The position numbers and the translations under genes were made by a program. A DNA stretch of 64,000 nt, from NCBI GenBank assembly GCA_019914945.1, contig CM034106.1, positions 11,408,501 through 11,472,500 of the forward strand. The letters are read 5' to 3'. Positions 35,801-47,700 of this stretch are shown in pieces. The DNA comes from Typha latifolia. Its lineage: Eukaryota > Streptophyta > Magnoliopsida > Poales > Typhaceae. The notes beneath the pieces are model-generated. The model saw only the letters and a program-made list of their open reading frames with translations. It was not told the origin of the DNA and made no database searches. Position 1 is the stretch's first letter, and each line of letters opens with the position of its first letter.

Positions 35801-38800
35801 TAAGGAATTCAACAGCTCAACAAAAAGTTTCTATAGTAGTTGACTTGCGCAGCAGCTAAAAATGTCAACTGGTGTCTCTCCTCTATTATCTACCAGCAAA
35901 TCACAGATAGAATATATTTATAATTTTCAAAACACTTCACTTTGTCAGATTTATTACTTTCTGATTTTTTTGTTTAGATTTTTTGACTTGTAATGAAGAG
36001 ATTGTCATTTAAAGATGGTGCAAAAGATGGATCAGCCTTAAAGAATGCCTTCTCATGTGGTTTATCAACCTTCCATTAGTGCAAAAAAGAGTTCTTTGGA
36101 ATTTACTTCTACCAAAGAGGATCAAAAGCACACACGGCATACAAATTGTTTCTCTATTTCTAGATGCCTAGTAATAGGTAATTAGCAAAATTTCTGTCAT
36201 TAACCATCGATTGCTGATGAGACCTGTGTAGAATCCCTAGCCATGGGCATCTTCAAATTAGACTAAAATGAGAACAAGATGGTTACTGATAACATTTTTT
36301 CAGTCACCAAAGAAATGCAAAGAAATTTGCTGCTCCCAATAGTCATATGTCATGCATCAGAAGAGTGAAAGCAACAACTCCATGTGTATGTAGTTGTATT
36401 TATCCACCATTGTTCATTTTCTTTGTTATGCTGATGACCAACAAGATAGCTGTTGTAGGTCCATATATCCAATGCATCTGTTAACTGACGTCCTCAAATA
36501 TCAAATAACTTATACTTACTACTGGCCAACATGGTGGCTAAAGTCTTTCTACCACGATGTCCATATTTAGCACTGCCATGTTACCCAAGTTGTCAAATTT
36601 CCTAGGCGGTCAACCTCTTAGAGGTCAGAGTAGAATGTGTAAGCTGCTATAAATGTGCTGGAAATTAATCACCATGTACTGGTAAAAGTGTCCATCATTA
36701 CTGTTTGTTCTAAGGCAATCAAGAATCTTCAATTACTTACCACTTTAAAAATTTTAAAGAGCTCAAAGACTCCTAGGACAACCCACTTTTACAAGTATAA
36801 ATGTTACTCCTCATAGGTGGTCCTCATCACATGATTGGAGACAAACAAAAGAGACTATCAGAAATGGGCGTTTACAAATAAATTCCGTGGTTTATTAAAG
36901 ATAGCATTTGCTTATCATATACACATAAAGCAAGATTACTATAATTTCCTCTGAAGATGCTATGAAAGCAACGCAGAACTATCAACTGTACACCATACAA
37001 ATATCTTCCCTTCTTTCAGCAGGGAAAAAATGGCATGATAAAATATGTGAGGCAGGTATAACCTTCTTAAGAAGTGTAAATGCATAATACATAAAATTGG
37101 AAAAAAAAAAGGAACAAAAGGAACAAGAACAAACAAGTGTAGCAATTTCGACTTGGGATATATTTACCAGATTTAAGAATGGAAAGAATGATCAAGAGAC
37201 TCACAAGTTCTTGCATCTTGGTGCGATAAAATTCGATCTTCTCTTTAGAATCTAGGATATGCTTCTCCATCACTTGAACCTTCCATAATGGAACAAAAGA
37301 AATGTCTAACAATGCTTTTTTTAGCACAGAATTTAATGACAATATCGACACAGAAAATTTATGATTAGTAGTAACTGAGATGTGGCCTGTGCAATTAAAC
37401 TTAGAACTTCCACAATTAGCTTACCAAGACATATCAAGAACCTATCAATCAGTTATCAAAATTAAACTGTGAAGAGTTTCAGAAAAAGCAACTGATCATG
37501 AAGAATTGAAGATGCATATATAGCTGCAACACACTAAAATAGTTAATAGAAAAATCCCACTAACACATGTGCCGCCAGAAAACTATGCAAACAGTGGCAT
37601 AAAAGTTTGTAAATAAGCATTTCACCTGGTGTTACAAGTTCTATCTGAAGAAATGTAGATCTTTCTATATAACATACAAGGATCTACTTACTGTATCCCT
37701 GCATGTGAAACAGTTGTAGCAGAAAGAGTGATAGCTATTGAGAGCATATTCTATAAGTGATTCAATGTGGTTAAAATTTAAAAGACTACAAAAGTGCAGC
37801 ACTTTAGGTTCATCAAATTGACTTGACTTCCCCAGCATAAGCAGAAAATTTACCATCACCACAAATATATAATCACTCAGCAAATGCATAGACACATTGA
37901 CATGTTCCCCACATAAGGCAAATTAATTGCCAGAAGACTGTTAAGTTATCGTATATACATTTTTGCAACTCTGCTGTCTAGTTGCAGGAAAGAAGGGGTG
38001 TCAAAAGAACAGGAAAGACCATGATGCATGCATCCAAATTTATAACATGTGACCACAGTCCATGAATTCACATGAAATGAATAACCATCAGCTTATGCCC
38101 AAAACCCTAAACTCAACAACCCCAGCCCGAAGCCCCCCACCACCCTCAAGAGAAGTCCTGTTAGGAGTAATAGCACTGACTGCACATCCCACCCACCACC
38201 CTTGCACCCTGTTCCAGTATTACAAAAGAATTTTGATGGTATCGAAAATAGAGCAATTCAGGTTATTTATGGCACACGAGCAATCCAGCGGAACATAGTA
38301 CAAGAGCATTGATGTTTATTCCATAGTGGTATCTTATAAGAATAGATATACAATACATCAATGCAATCATTGAGTAATCGAATGTTTGCAAACAAACTTT
38401 ATCAATTATGATTATTAGAGTGATAAAATTCAGGTTCAATGCAGTTTAAGCCCTTAAGCAATACTGAGAACACCAAAGTACAAAGAAATATAATACTTCA
38501 AGTTTTGAACAAACCAGAAAATACCTTTCTATCAGTGTCAGTTTCTGCCTGATATTCTGAGCTTGCTGCACTTTGCTCATTCCTGTTGACTTGATTTGCC
38601 ATGTGATTATCCATGGCAGGCATTCTTGACTTTTGCTGCCCTGGCTGTAGTACAGTACCAGTCTGTTGAGGCATATATGCTTGTGTTGGAGGCCTTGCTC
38701 CAGTGTTTGGCACCAAAGGACGTGCTCCAGGGATCCCTTGTGATAATCCTAATCCAAGAATAAACAGGCAAAATATGGAAGCAAGCATAAAAATCAAAAG

Positions 38801-41800
38801 AACGGAGGCTGCTCAGAATTTAATAACCATAACTCCAGAGTGCAACAAAGAAAGTTATCAAACAATACCGGGATTCGTTTGCCATGTTGGGCCACCATAT
38901 GCTGTTGAAGGCAAACCTGTGGCACGTAACAGTGTCTCATCGTATCTAAGACTATCAGGCAGTGCAGCTGGAAGAGGGCGTCCTTCTCGAAATCGCTCCA
39001 TTAAATAAAGAGCAATACAGAACTCTCTCAGGGAAAGCATGCTATCATTATCTTGGTCAGACAAGTCCCACACCTGCTTTAAAACCTCTAAACAATCCAG
39101 AGAAAGCATTATCAGATAATAACAGTAACATGTTCCCACAATAATGCAAAAGTTCAACATGTCTCTTGCGCTTTAAAGTTTAAACAACCTAGTCTGGTTA
39201 AGTGATGCAAAAAACAGTAGCCAGTCAATCTCTTGGTTGATGCGTAAGAAATGCAGGAGACAAAGAAAAAGTGGAAAACATGTAAGTCAACAAAACTACC
39301 TCCAAATACATACCGCAAAACCCAAACAATGTTGACGACCAAGTTATTGTTCCTTGACAGAGCAATAGCTATTTAGGAGCAGAAGTAAATCAAACAAGAC
39401 CAAATACAAATGTATGCAACAAGACCACATCAATATTACTATTTAGGAGCACATCATAATAAGAAACACAGCTATTGTACCTTGACAGAGCAAAGACAAA
39501 AGGCTCTAGTATAATTATTAAATCCAAACAAAGTTATCTGTTCTATGGCATAAGGACAGTCAAAAGCATTTGGCATATAAAATGAGAACAGCTTAAAGCA
39601 TGTTTTGCAATTTGATACCTCTTGGAAGTCTCCAACTAAGGAACAGGTTGCGTGCTTGTTCACCAGTGATTTTTCCATCTCTATCCTTATCCACCTCCAC
39701 AAATACTTTTGTGTACTTCTGAATATCAGCTTGAGCAATCTTTGGCCATTGAGGCTGCGACTGACCTGAAGCTGAACTGGCAGGTCCAGCTGATATATTC
39801 AACGCAGCAAGTGCTGAAGTGTTCTGATCTTGCTTGATAATTGATTGAGCTGGTTGAAGCTGACTACCACCAGGAGGGAGTCTTGGTGTACTATGTAAAG
39901 GATCAAGTTGTGCCAACTTAATCAAATTTTGAGAACCACTAGCAGCAGATGTAAAAGTGGATGTATTGGTCATACTGTTTGCAGGAAAGGTAGGTGGCAG
40001 AGCACTTGCCTTTGTTTGAGAAGCAGCAGAGAATACATCCCCCCCGAAATTGGAGGCAGAAGAAAAACCATTACCAGAAACAACTAAAGCTTTTGAACCA
40101 TTAGCAGCATGTCCTGCAGGAGGAAATGCTGAATCTAGGGGCTTGGGAGGGAGTGAGGATGATGGTATGGCTTGTGTTTGTGGTCGAGGAGTCATTCCGC
40201 TTGTGCTGGATAGCGGAACACCAAAACCATCTGGCTTCTGTGAGGGAGTAATACCTGTTAGAGGAGATTGTGAGATACCCCCAGCAGAAGCTCCACCAAT
40301 CCGATTGCCAAGCCAATCAGTTGATAGGTTCACAAGCTTTGTGCTTGGATGCTGTGGACCTGCCATACCGCCTCCTCCACTCAGCCCTTGATTAACTCCC
40401 AGCATCTGAGGCGAAGAAGCTGATTGAGGTGGCCTTGTTAAAACAGTGTTTGAGGAGAACAATTGTTGATTCAAACCCACATTTGCAGGTGGTGCTTGTG
40501 GGCCCTTGAAGCCTAAATTTTGAGTCGGTGTCAAAGAACCCATCTGAGTGGAAGGTGCCAAAGAACTTCTCTGCTGTCCGGCGGCAGCTCCAGAACCCAT
40601 TTGAGTTGCAGGCAAGGGTACAGTATTTATTTTTGGAGCTGGAATTTTAGCTGCAGCTGGACCATATAATGCAGACTTCACTATCTCAGGTGCTAGTTCA
40701 CGACCACTTTGTGCCACAGTTACTAGCTTCAGCGCATTGTAGAACTCTTGGCGCCCTAGGAAACCAGTTCGGTTCTGATCAGCATGCATCCATATCTGCA
40801 TATCATTCCCAATGAGATTGTAAATGTTCAAATTTGCAAAAGTATTGTGCTTTAAAAATAGAATCCCAACTAATATGAAAGTAATGCATATCCAGAGTGT
40901 AAAAGAGATGTTACATGAACATATGGCAGTAATCAGAAATTCTCAGACCAAGACTTAAAAAAAAAGACAACACGTGCAATCTTACAGTCTGCCGCTCATC
41001 CAGTAGGATCTCAAAAAATCATTTACATAGATTGACCTTAACTAAGTTCTTCTGAAGAAATGAATTCCCACCAAGGACTAATTTACAAATATCTACAGAG
41101 GAGATTAACTAAGCTTTCAATACTTATACTAAAAATAGATGAGATTAAACAACAAATGATCCATTGCCAGCAACATTCTTCAGAAAGAATCTATGACATC
41201 CTGCAGAAATCATGTATTAAAACATAGAGTTAGAGACACGTATGCATCAGAGTGTGAATCATATGAACCAAACTTATGGAAGACTTCTTACATCTGCCGA
41301 AAAAGGTAAATTTTGATCAAGAAAGAACCTGATAAGGGGAGTTCGACAAAGATCTATCAGCACACATTCACAAAAAGCAGAAACCAGCCCCATTCTACGT
41401 CTCATATCAAATGCTACTTTATGCATTAGGTAATGCACCTCACATTATGGTCAATTAAGCTTCAATTAATACTCATTGCTGATCAATTACTAAATCTTCC
41501 TCTTTAGACCAGGCTGCAAGATCTTCCATCAAGACGTGACACAGCAATAAGAAAGTTCAACCATCAAGATCTTTCGCAGAAAGAAAGAAGAATAGTTTGA
41601 TGCTCCTAACTCTCCAATGAACGTAAGATTAGGATAACCTCGATTCTTGATGCAGGAAATAACTCAATGAACTCGAACGAAGCCTAATTCCAAACAAACG
41701 ACATCTCCATCTACTCACCTAAAGATCTAATATTTGTTCATTAAGCGATGAGAAAACCAATAGCTAGAAAGATTTAAAAGGGAACCTGAGCTAAGACGGG

Positions 41801-41914
41801 CTTCGGCAAATTGGATCCTTGGAAGAAGGCAACCGCCTCGGCGCCGCTAACCTTCCCATCCTGATCCAAATCCGCCTTCTTGAAGTATGCCTCGAAGACC
41901 TCCAAGTTCGCCAT
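31710..41914 (-). CDS. EH/Pan1: EH-domain endocytosis protein (AtEH1/AtEH2-Pan1 type, TPLATE complex)
   Basis: Homologue of the plant AtEH/Pan1 proteins, which join the TPLATE endocytic complex and act in clathrin-mediated endocytosis and actin-linked autophagy. Thirteen exons (-): 41786-41914, 39619-40795, 38869-39087, 38525-38748, 37205-37279, 35616-35687, 34744-34842, 34542-34613, 34356-34470, 33870-33938, 32956-33271, 32234-32345, 31710-32153. They join in frame to 1040 aa. EH domain 1 starts at Met1 with EF-hand loop DLDQDGKVSGAE (15-26) and IWMHADQNRTGFLGRQEFY. A long Ser/Pro/Gln-rich linker follows. EH domain 2 has VFVEVDKDRDGKITGEQARN, then VWDLSDQDNDSMLSLREFC. A coiled coil (KIEFYRTKMQEL to LEELEKALGERC) and an acidic tail with GWQPGAQEGAADWDENWDKF follow. 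The C terminus has four (R/K/T)FDS(F/I/V) motifs and one DPF. The 990-bp first intron and many small exons are typical. Confidence 0.93.
32741..32805. repeat. GA microsatellite in an intron of the EH-domain gene
   Basis: An uninterrupted AG run of 65 bases lies in intron 32346-32955. It is the longest simple repeat in the window and is likely to vary in length between individuals. Confidence 0.95.
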
Positions 41915-42253
41915 CAAGAACTCCCAGATCAGGCCTTCGAGAGACCAATCCGGCGGCTGGCAGCGATCGAGAGGAAGGTTTGATGAGATCTCCGCGCAGA
42001 GGGCACGGCTGGAGGAACGGAGAAGTGGTGTTTTGCCCTGTAGATCTAAGGAATACGGCGTTGCCACAAGGGGGGGAGGAGGCGAGATTTGGATTGGAGA
42101 AGAGGAAGAGCTATTCGAATCGGATGACTTCGCAGCGAACAGGCGACAGCGGTGGTTGGCATCGGTCGCCCGAGGTGTCTCTAATGGAAAGGGGATTTGG
42201 AAATTTCCTTTTCTTAAAATAATTTAGTAATTTGCTAATTACTGATATGAACA

Positions 42254-42277
42254 TGACGTCAGCCGGCACTTTATATT
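42254..42277 (-). promoter_or_regulatory. Candidate TATA box and TGACGTCA element of the EH-domain gene
   Basis: The minus strand has AATATAAAG (TATAAA at 42270-42275) about 355 bases upstream of the ATG, with palindromic TGACGTCA at 42254-42261 just downstream of it. The TATA spacing would put the start near 42245. This is a weak inference from motifs alone. Confidence 0.35.
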
Positions 42278-42974
42278 TATTAGTCAGGATAAAAGTATGT
42301 TCCAATTTAATCCTCTCCTCCAATTTATACGCGGGACAACAAAAATCTCACACCTCCTCTTCTTTTCCTTTTTCTTTTTCTTTTTTCTTTTCTCTTTTCT
42401 CTTCCTATTTCTTATGGATAGAAGTTACAAAGTATCCAATATTGCTGTCGGACTATTTGGCATCCATTTATTGGCTTCCAGCTGCACCAAATATATGTAG
42501 AAGTCAGATGGGATATAACAGCTTTTACCGACTTTAACTCTTTTCAGAGTAGCTAGTTACCTCCCCCAGTAACTAAGTAGATAATTCTAAGTAATTATTA
42601 TGACCAAAATTATTTATTAGTGATTTGACTGATAGCAGAAATAATATTTTTTAAAAATAATTATCACTTTAAGATTTGATCGTTTATGAAATAAGATTAA
42701 TTTTATAAGAAGTATTCTAATCTTTAATATGAGCTAGCTAATATTAGTATAAGTTATTTTATTCGTTTAACACTAGTATATATATTATTTTAATACGACG
42801 AAAAACTTATGTTAAGTTTATATAAAAATGGTGAATTTGTATTGAGAAAAGAAATGGGTTAAGCATAAACTGGGAATGTATAACAGGAGAGAGGTGGATG
42901 GAAACTGTTATACTGGCCTAGCTCTCTCAAATTTTGACGGGCCAAAGGCCTCTATAGGGACCATAAGGTGCTCA
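42278..42974. other. Intergenic DNA upstream of the metallothionein relic
   Basis: AT-rich with pyrimidine tracts (TTTTCTTTTTC near 42365-42400). No supported gene. Confidence 0.5.
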
Positions 42975-43070
42975 CACGTGGTAAGAAATAGAGACACCTC
43001 TGCTCTCCTCCTCTCCCACGTGCCGAACAGTTACAAACTTAGCTAGACACGTGGCGAGAACCTTAAATAG
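42975..43070 (+). promoter_or_regulatory. Three CACGTG boxes and TATA-like element of the metallothionein relic
   Basis: Perfect CACGTG motifs lie at 42975-42980, 43017-43022 (CCCACGTGCC) and 43048-43053 (ACACGTGGC), followed by TTAAATAG at 43063-43070. ACGTG cores of this kind are ABA-response elements in seed promoters. Ec-type metallothionein genes are known to be embryo-specific and ABA-responsive, so the promoter matches the relic downstream. Confidence 0.65.
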
Positions 43071-43086
43071 CCATTCTATCACTCGA

Positions 43087-43356
43087 GGTGGCGCCGGTTG
43101 CAGGTACCTGATCATATCCCCCACCGTCGGCGTAACATCGTGCCGTCGATCTGGCCGTCGAATTGTCGTCGTTTGTGTTATCTAATTAGTTTTGTATTTT
43201 TGGGTACGCGACAGGTGCGTCACCCGTGGGGCCGCGGCGACCGGCACCGAGTCTCACGCGACCTGCGCGTGCGGGGAGCACTGTAGCTGCAACCCCTGCA
43301 CGTGCGAGAGGGTGGGCACCGGCACCGGAGCCGGCAGGTCGGCCTGTGTGGCGTGA
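43087..43356 (+). pseudogene. MT4: Type 4 (Ec) metallothionein relic
   Basis: Two recognisable exon parts. The end of exon 1 (43087-43103) reads GGAGC plus two bases of Arg and is followed by a GTACCT donor. Exon 2 begins at 43215 after ACAG and completes RC. It continues with ESHATCACGEHCSCNPCTCE, which is diagnostic for the central Cys cluster of plant Ec metallothioneins. The intron after CR/C matches the usual MT4 intron position. The relic lacks the first Cys cluster and any ATG: upstream codons read HSITR, with no start. The third Cys cluster is also missing, because the frame runs RSACVA and hits TGA at 43354-43356. Full-length relatives have about 80 residues and 16-17 Cys; 8 Cys remain in exon 2. 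The intact promoter and 3' flank suggest decay of a once-active gene. Confidence 0.75.
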
Positions 43357-43380
43357 TGCTGGTGAGGTTACACGTGTACG

Positions 43381-43394
43381 TGAGTTTGTTGTAT
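43381..43394. repeat. Left target-site duplication of the LINE
   Basis: TGAGTTTGTTGTAT, an exact 14-base match to 44442-44455, directly abuts the poly(T) end of the element. Confidence 0.9.
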
Positions 43395-44441
43395 TTTTTT
43401 TTTTTTTGATAAACTGGCTAGATTAGGCTGGCCTACGTTACAGCAGGAGTAAACGCCTCCTCCAATACAAGGTTACGGAGTTCCACCGGGAGAGGGTCCG
43501 TCGGCCCCAGCCGAACTGCCCCCAGCCCTCGCTTCCCCCGGTTTGCCGCCCAGTCGGCCACCTTATTTGCCTCTCGCCTTACATGCTTCAGGCGATGACT
43601 TACAAAAGAGCTAAGTAAAACATTACACTCAGCAACTAACCCCCTCAGTTCCCACGGGCAGCTAACTTTTTGCTGAATAATCCGAACCAACTCGCGTGAG
43701 TCAGATTCAACCTCCACCTTGGCATAGCCGGCCGCAAGTCGCAGTCCCAGCCGGAGGGCGTGGCCCTCGGTTCGCAGCACCGACTCGCCCACAGCCGGTT
43801 CCCATGCAGCCGCGATCAAAGCTCCATCCGCAGCCCTTATAACTGCTCCTGCACCACCGAGACAGTCGCTCCCGGAGAACGCACCATCGACATTAACCTT
43901 AATTCACCCGTCAGCTGGGTGCATCCACCTTGCCACCTGCAGCCTCGCCCGAGTTGCCCTTGGCCGACCTTCCCTGGCATAGTCCTTCGCAAGTTGGACG
44001 GCTTGTCGGACTAGCATGTCTACGTGCATCTCACCTCCACCAAAAATCCTAGCGTTCCGCAGCTTCCAAAGCAACCATAGCGTGGACGCTATTTTTGCCT
44101 TGCAGTCCCAGTTGTCCGCCCGTTCCACGTGCCAGGCCGTAGTGATCCAGTCCGGAGTCACCTTGGAAGGCCACTCCTCACCCCAGCCTTGGTTTATAGC
44201 CAGCGCGCGCCAGATTTCTTTCGCCACCCTGCACGCGAAGAACAGATGATCGGTACTCTCCCGATATAACCCGCACATGGCACAGTTCTCGTCCGGGCCA
44301 ATTCGCATCGCGTAGAGTCGCTCCCGTGTGGTCAGCCTCCCCCATAGCAGCTTCCATGCAAACAGGCGAACTCTCGGAGCGACCTGCAGGCGCCAAAGTT
44401 CCGTCCATCCTGCCCAACAGTCTGGACCGCTCGGGGTTACA
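43395..44441 (-). mobile_element. 5'-truncated non-LTR retrotransposon (LINE) insertion
   Basis: About 1.05 kb lies between perfect 14-base direct repeats. On the minus strand it ends in an A run (T run 43394-43407 on the plus strand), as expected for a poly(A) tail. Only the last part of ORF2 is present: reverse-transcriptase zinc-binding region, then RNase H. The reverse-transcriptase core and endonuclease are missing, so this is a dead-on-arrival 5'-truncated copy. The element is GC-rich relative to its flanks. It sits 24 bases past the metallothionein relic's stop, in what was probably its 3' UTR. Confidence 0.92.
43433..44440 (-). pseudogene. LINE ORF2 fragment: zf-RVT and RNase H domains with one nonsense codon
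   Basis: One reading frame runs from the truncation point to TAG at 43433-43435. It opens with WTELWRLQVAPRVRLFAWKL and then NCAMCGLYRESTDHLFFAC, the Cys/His motif of the reverse-transcriptase zinc-binding region. After QVARWMHPADG a TGA at 43904-43906 replaces what is normally Trp. The same frame then continues IKVNVDGAFSG, LRTEGHALRLGL, VEVESDSREL and HVRREANKVADWAA, the RNase H (RVT_3) acidic-residue blocks. The stop looks like a single TGG-to-TGA change. Without the rest of ORF2 the fragment cannot support retrotransposition. Confidence 0.88.
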
Positions 44442-44455
44442 TGAGTTTGTTGTAT
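44442..44455. repeat. Right target-site duplication of the LINE
   Basis: TGAGTTTGTTGTAT at the 5'-truncated end of the element, identical to 43381-43394. Confidence 0.9.
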
Positions 44456-44554
44456 GGTACTTTTTTGTGGTGATGAGTGTATAATCTGCAGTCGTGTAAC
44501 GTGTTATAAAAGGTTGTTGGAGTTCCCTACAACTGGTTATTAGGTACTGAAAGT

Positions 44555-44560
44555 AATAAA
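44555..44560 (+). terminator. Candidate polyadenylation signal of the metallothionein relic
   Basis: AATAAA lies about 100 bases past the right duplication. Removing the LINE and one duplication would place it about 140 bases after the metallothionein stop, a normal 3'-UTR length. The stretch 44456-44785 holds no other recognisable feature. Confidence 0.4.
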
Positions 44561-44785
44561 ACTTCACAACAACAATTTGATCATACTCAAATCAAGCATT
44601 AGTCCAGTATTAAAACTTTATTACAACAGTTTGGTCAGACTCAAATCGAGCATTACCTCTTCGTCGTTTTCCTTATTACTTAACTCTGTTTAATAGCCAA
44701 TAACAAATATATGGATACAAAATAAACTCACCAATCTATACAGTTAGTAACCCAAATATGACACTCACATTCATTAATATCAAAA

Positions 44786-47700
44786 CTATACATAGAGAAT
44801 GTCCCAAATAAGTTCGCTAATTAGTTCTTCAAGTATTTCTGATTCCAACTCCCTTCCAAGTGCATCAAAGTCTTCATGGAACACACCGGACCAACGAGCC
44901 ATACTTAGTTCTTGGGCAATGATGCTGTCCAGAGAATTTGAAACATCCTCTGGTGGATCTAAATACTTTTGAATCCAGTACCACAGATCATCCAATAATT
45001 TTTTCCCTTGTGGAGTTCTTTTGGGGTATGAAAACCATTTCTTGAATGTGGAGCTACTCAGTGGGGTCTGCAGTGCTCTTGGTAAGGCTTCATTTATCAA
45101 ATCAAATAGCATTCTGTGGCTTATACTGGTGTCAAGATTGCAAAGAGATGACACATCGTCCACCTTGGCATTACCACAGGTCTCCTCCACTTCATGGAAC
45201 ACCCACTTAGGAATTGGCTTTGGGGAGATGTCCCATCTTGAAAAGGCTTGGTCAAAGGGATGGCCATCATATAACCCAGCCATGAGAAGAATATTTCTCA
45301 CATAAGCTTTTGCATGGCTTTCTACCTCAATTAGTTCATCATTGGGTGGATTTCCTTCAGCTTTAATTAGTTCCTCAGATGCACCAATTTCAAGTTCTTC
45401 TGATAAACCTATCAGCTCTGCAAGAGACAACAATAAGTCAGTAAAATTGTTTCATGGGAAATTTTAATAAAGGACATAATATGGTGCCATGCATATTTCT
45501 GAATAGCGGGTTCAAGTCATAACCTTTGAAAATATAGTAAGTTCCAGTCCTATCAGGCAGTGTACACAAGTAAGTTGATCATTTTGCAAGATACCTTGTT
45601 AGAGAGTATTTCTAAAATAAATCATGCAAAAGATTGAACAAGATAAATGCCAAAATAGTTTCAATACTGTACTTTTCTAACAAGAATAATATATGCAGTA
45701 TGCACCCGCTCACACACACAAACACACACTAAAATGCCAGTTTAGTTGCAGACTATTGTAGAGATTTATCCAGAATCCCAGAACCCAAGAACATATAGAA
45801 TCTATAGTTATCTAATTCAATTCAGTAACATGAACATGTAACTGACAGTATTCTGAAAGACATACAAGATTGTAATATTGACAATCATACGGCTAAGTTA
45901 AACAAGCAAAGGCAAGTAATTTGACCCTACCAGGATTGTCGTAGCTTATATCCACAAGTATTTCTGATGAAAAGTGGCGTTCGGTAAAAGAAGCCTCCAA
46001 GGGTGATACTGGACTCGGATAACCTGCCCTACAAATTTCATCAGGAGGGCTGTTGCACAATGATGCAGGACTTGGTGGTACCTCAGTCGGGTTCTCCTGT
46101 AGCCAAAGAAGATCTTCGTTAAATGAATAGTAGATATTGCAGTTTTCTTTTTCTGTGTGAAGAGGAAAAACATATAACTTTAAGCTTTATAAACTTATAT
46201 ACTAGACCAAGTATGCTTGCCTTTATAATGCCTGCATTCATAATTGATGATGGTGCTGTTGAAATAGTTGTCATAGGAGGAAATTCGTCCGCTACTGATT
46301 CATTAGCCAATCGGATCTTTTTCGTAAAAAACTTCTTTTTCAATGTGAAATTGTGCGTCAAGTTTGAAACCCTGCCTTTAAGGTCGAAAACATCTTTCTT
46401 GTTTTTACTGGCTTCTGTGAAATTACACTCAGAAACTTCATGCTTCCTCTGTACATGAGCCCCTGTCGGAACATGCTGGTCCTCTGCAAGAAGCTTAACA
46501 AAAGATGTTCCAGAAACTGGAGCAGAGAATGATCTGAGAAGATTCCTAGGTGACATTGGCCCTACATCAAATGAACCAGCATTTTGAGGTTCATGTCTGA
46601 AAGATATAGTTTTTGATTCTATTAAGGATCTTTTGTCATCCCAGTTTCTACTCTTTTTACCTTTCTTTGCATTGTCATATGTCGGTCTAATTCTCACAGC
46701 TTCTTCAAATGTGAGTGAAGTAGCTCTCCTATGGGAAACTAGTGGAACTTCAAAATCTGCCTCATTTTTAAGGACATTCTTTAGTCGCTCCGATAACAAC
46801 TTTCTTGTGTCTCTATTGACGAATGCTGCATGATTCTTCCCATTGAATTGAACATCATTTCGATATGATCTTGTAGACTCTGATGGCATCAGTGTAGAGC
46901 TGAAGTCCTTAGTGACATTGTCTCTGATTTGGTTTGCTATGTTTTGTGCAATCTGTTTTGGATCCCTCCATCTTGCAACACTGGATGTTTCGGTCTCAAT
47001 CCATCTGGGTTTTCTGTCATTTCCAGATTTTCCTTCAATTTCACGTTTGAGTCTATTTTTCACTTCTTCAAGGAAATCTTGCATGTTGTTTTCCCTTTTT
47101 AGTATCTCGGGTGAGCCTATGAAGGATTCTTCAGTATCACCACTCCTTTCAGGACAAGGCTTAAGAATCACTATCCTTGTAGGTGATGATGATCTGTCCT
47201 CTTTATACTCAAACTTAGCAACAGGCAAGTCCTTGAAATTAGTTTCTGCACCCTTCTGCCAGACGATACCATTTTGTGAGTTGGATTGGTTTGCTTTACT
47301 CGTACTTACTTGACGTTGTGGAACACTTTCTTGATTACTATTGACTTTTAGTCTTGCATTTGACATGTAATCCCTGGTGTCCATGCTCTTCTTCCAGGAA
47401 GAACATCTCTCAGAATTCACTAATCTAGCCGCTTTCCCTTTATCCAGACATCGTTGTGAAAGGATTTGCATATGTTTGTTCTTTTCATCATTTTCCGAGT
47501 CAAGGTTCCAAGAATGCTCCCATATTTTGGATGCTTGCCAAGCCTCAAATTCTTTTTTGAACTTCTGCAGCAATTCTTCTTGGGGATGTTCTCGTGGTTT
47601 CGGTTTCGTCATCTCGGTTTCCTCAAAAGATTGAGCTAAATCTTGCTTAACATCAGAGGGAACTGACTCTCGCTTTGTCTGCCTGCGGTGTGTCAAGATA

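Noticed and set aside
43226..43426. Ala/Arg/Pro-rich frame over the metallothionein relic
   Set aside because: It overlaps in a different frame from the Cys cluster and runs into the LINE poly(T); a composition artefact.
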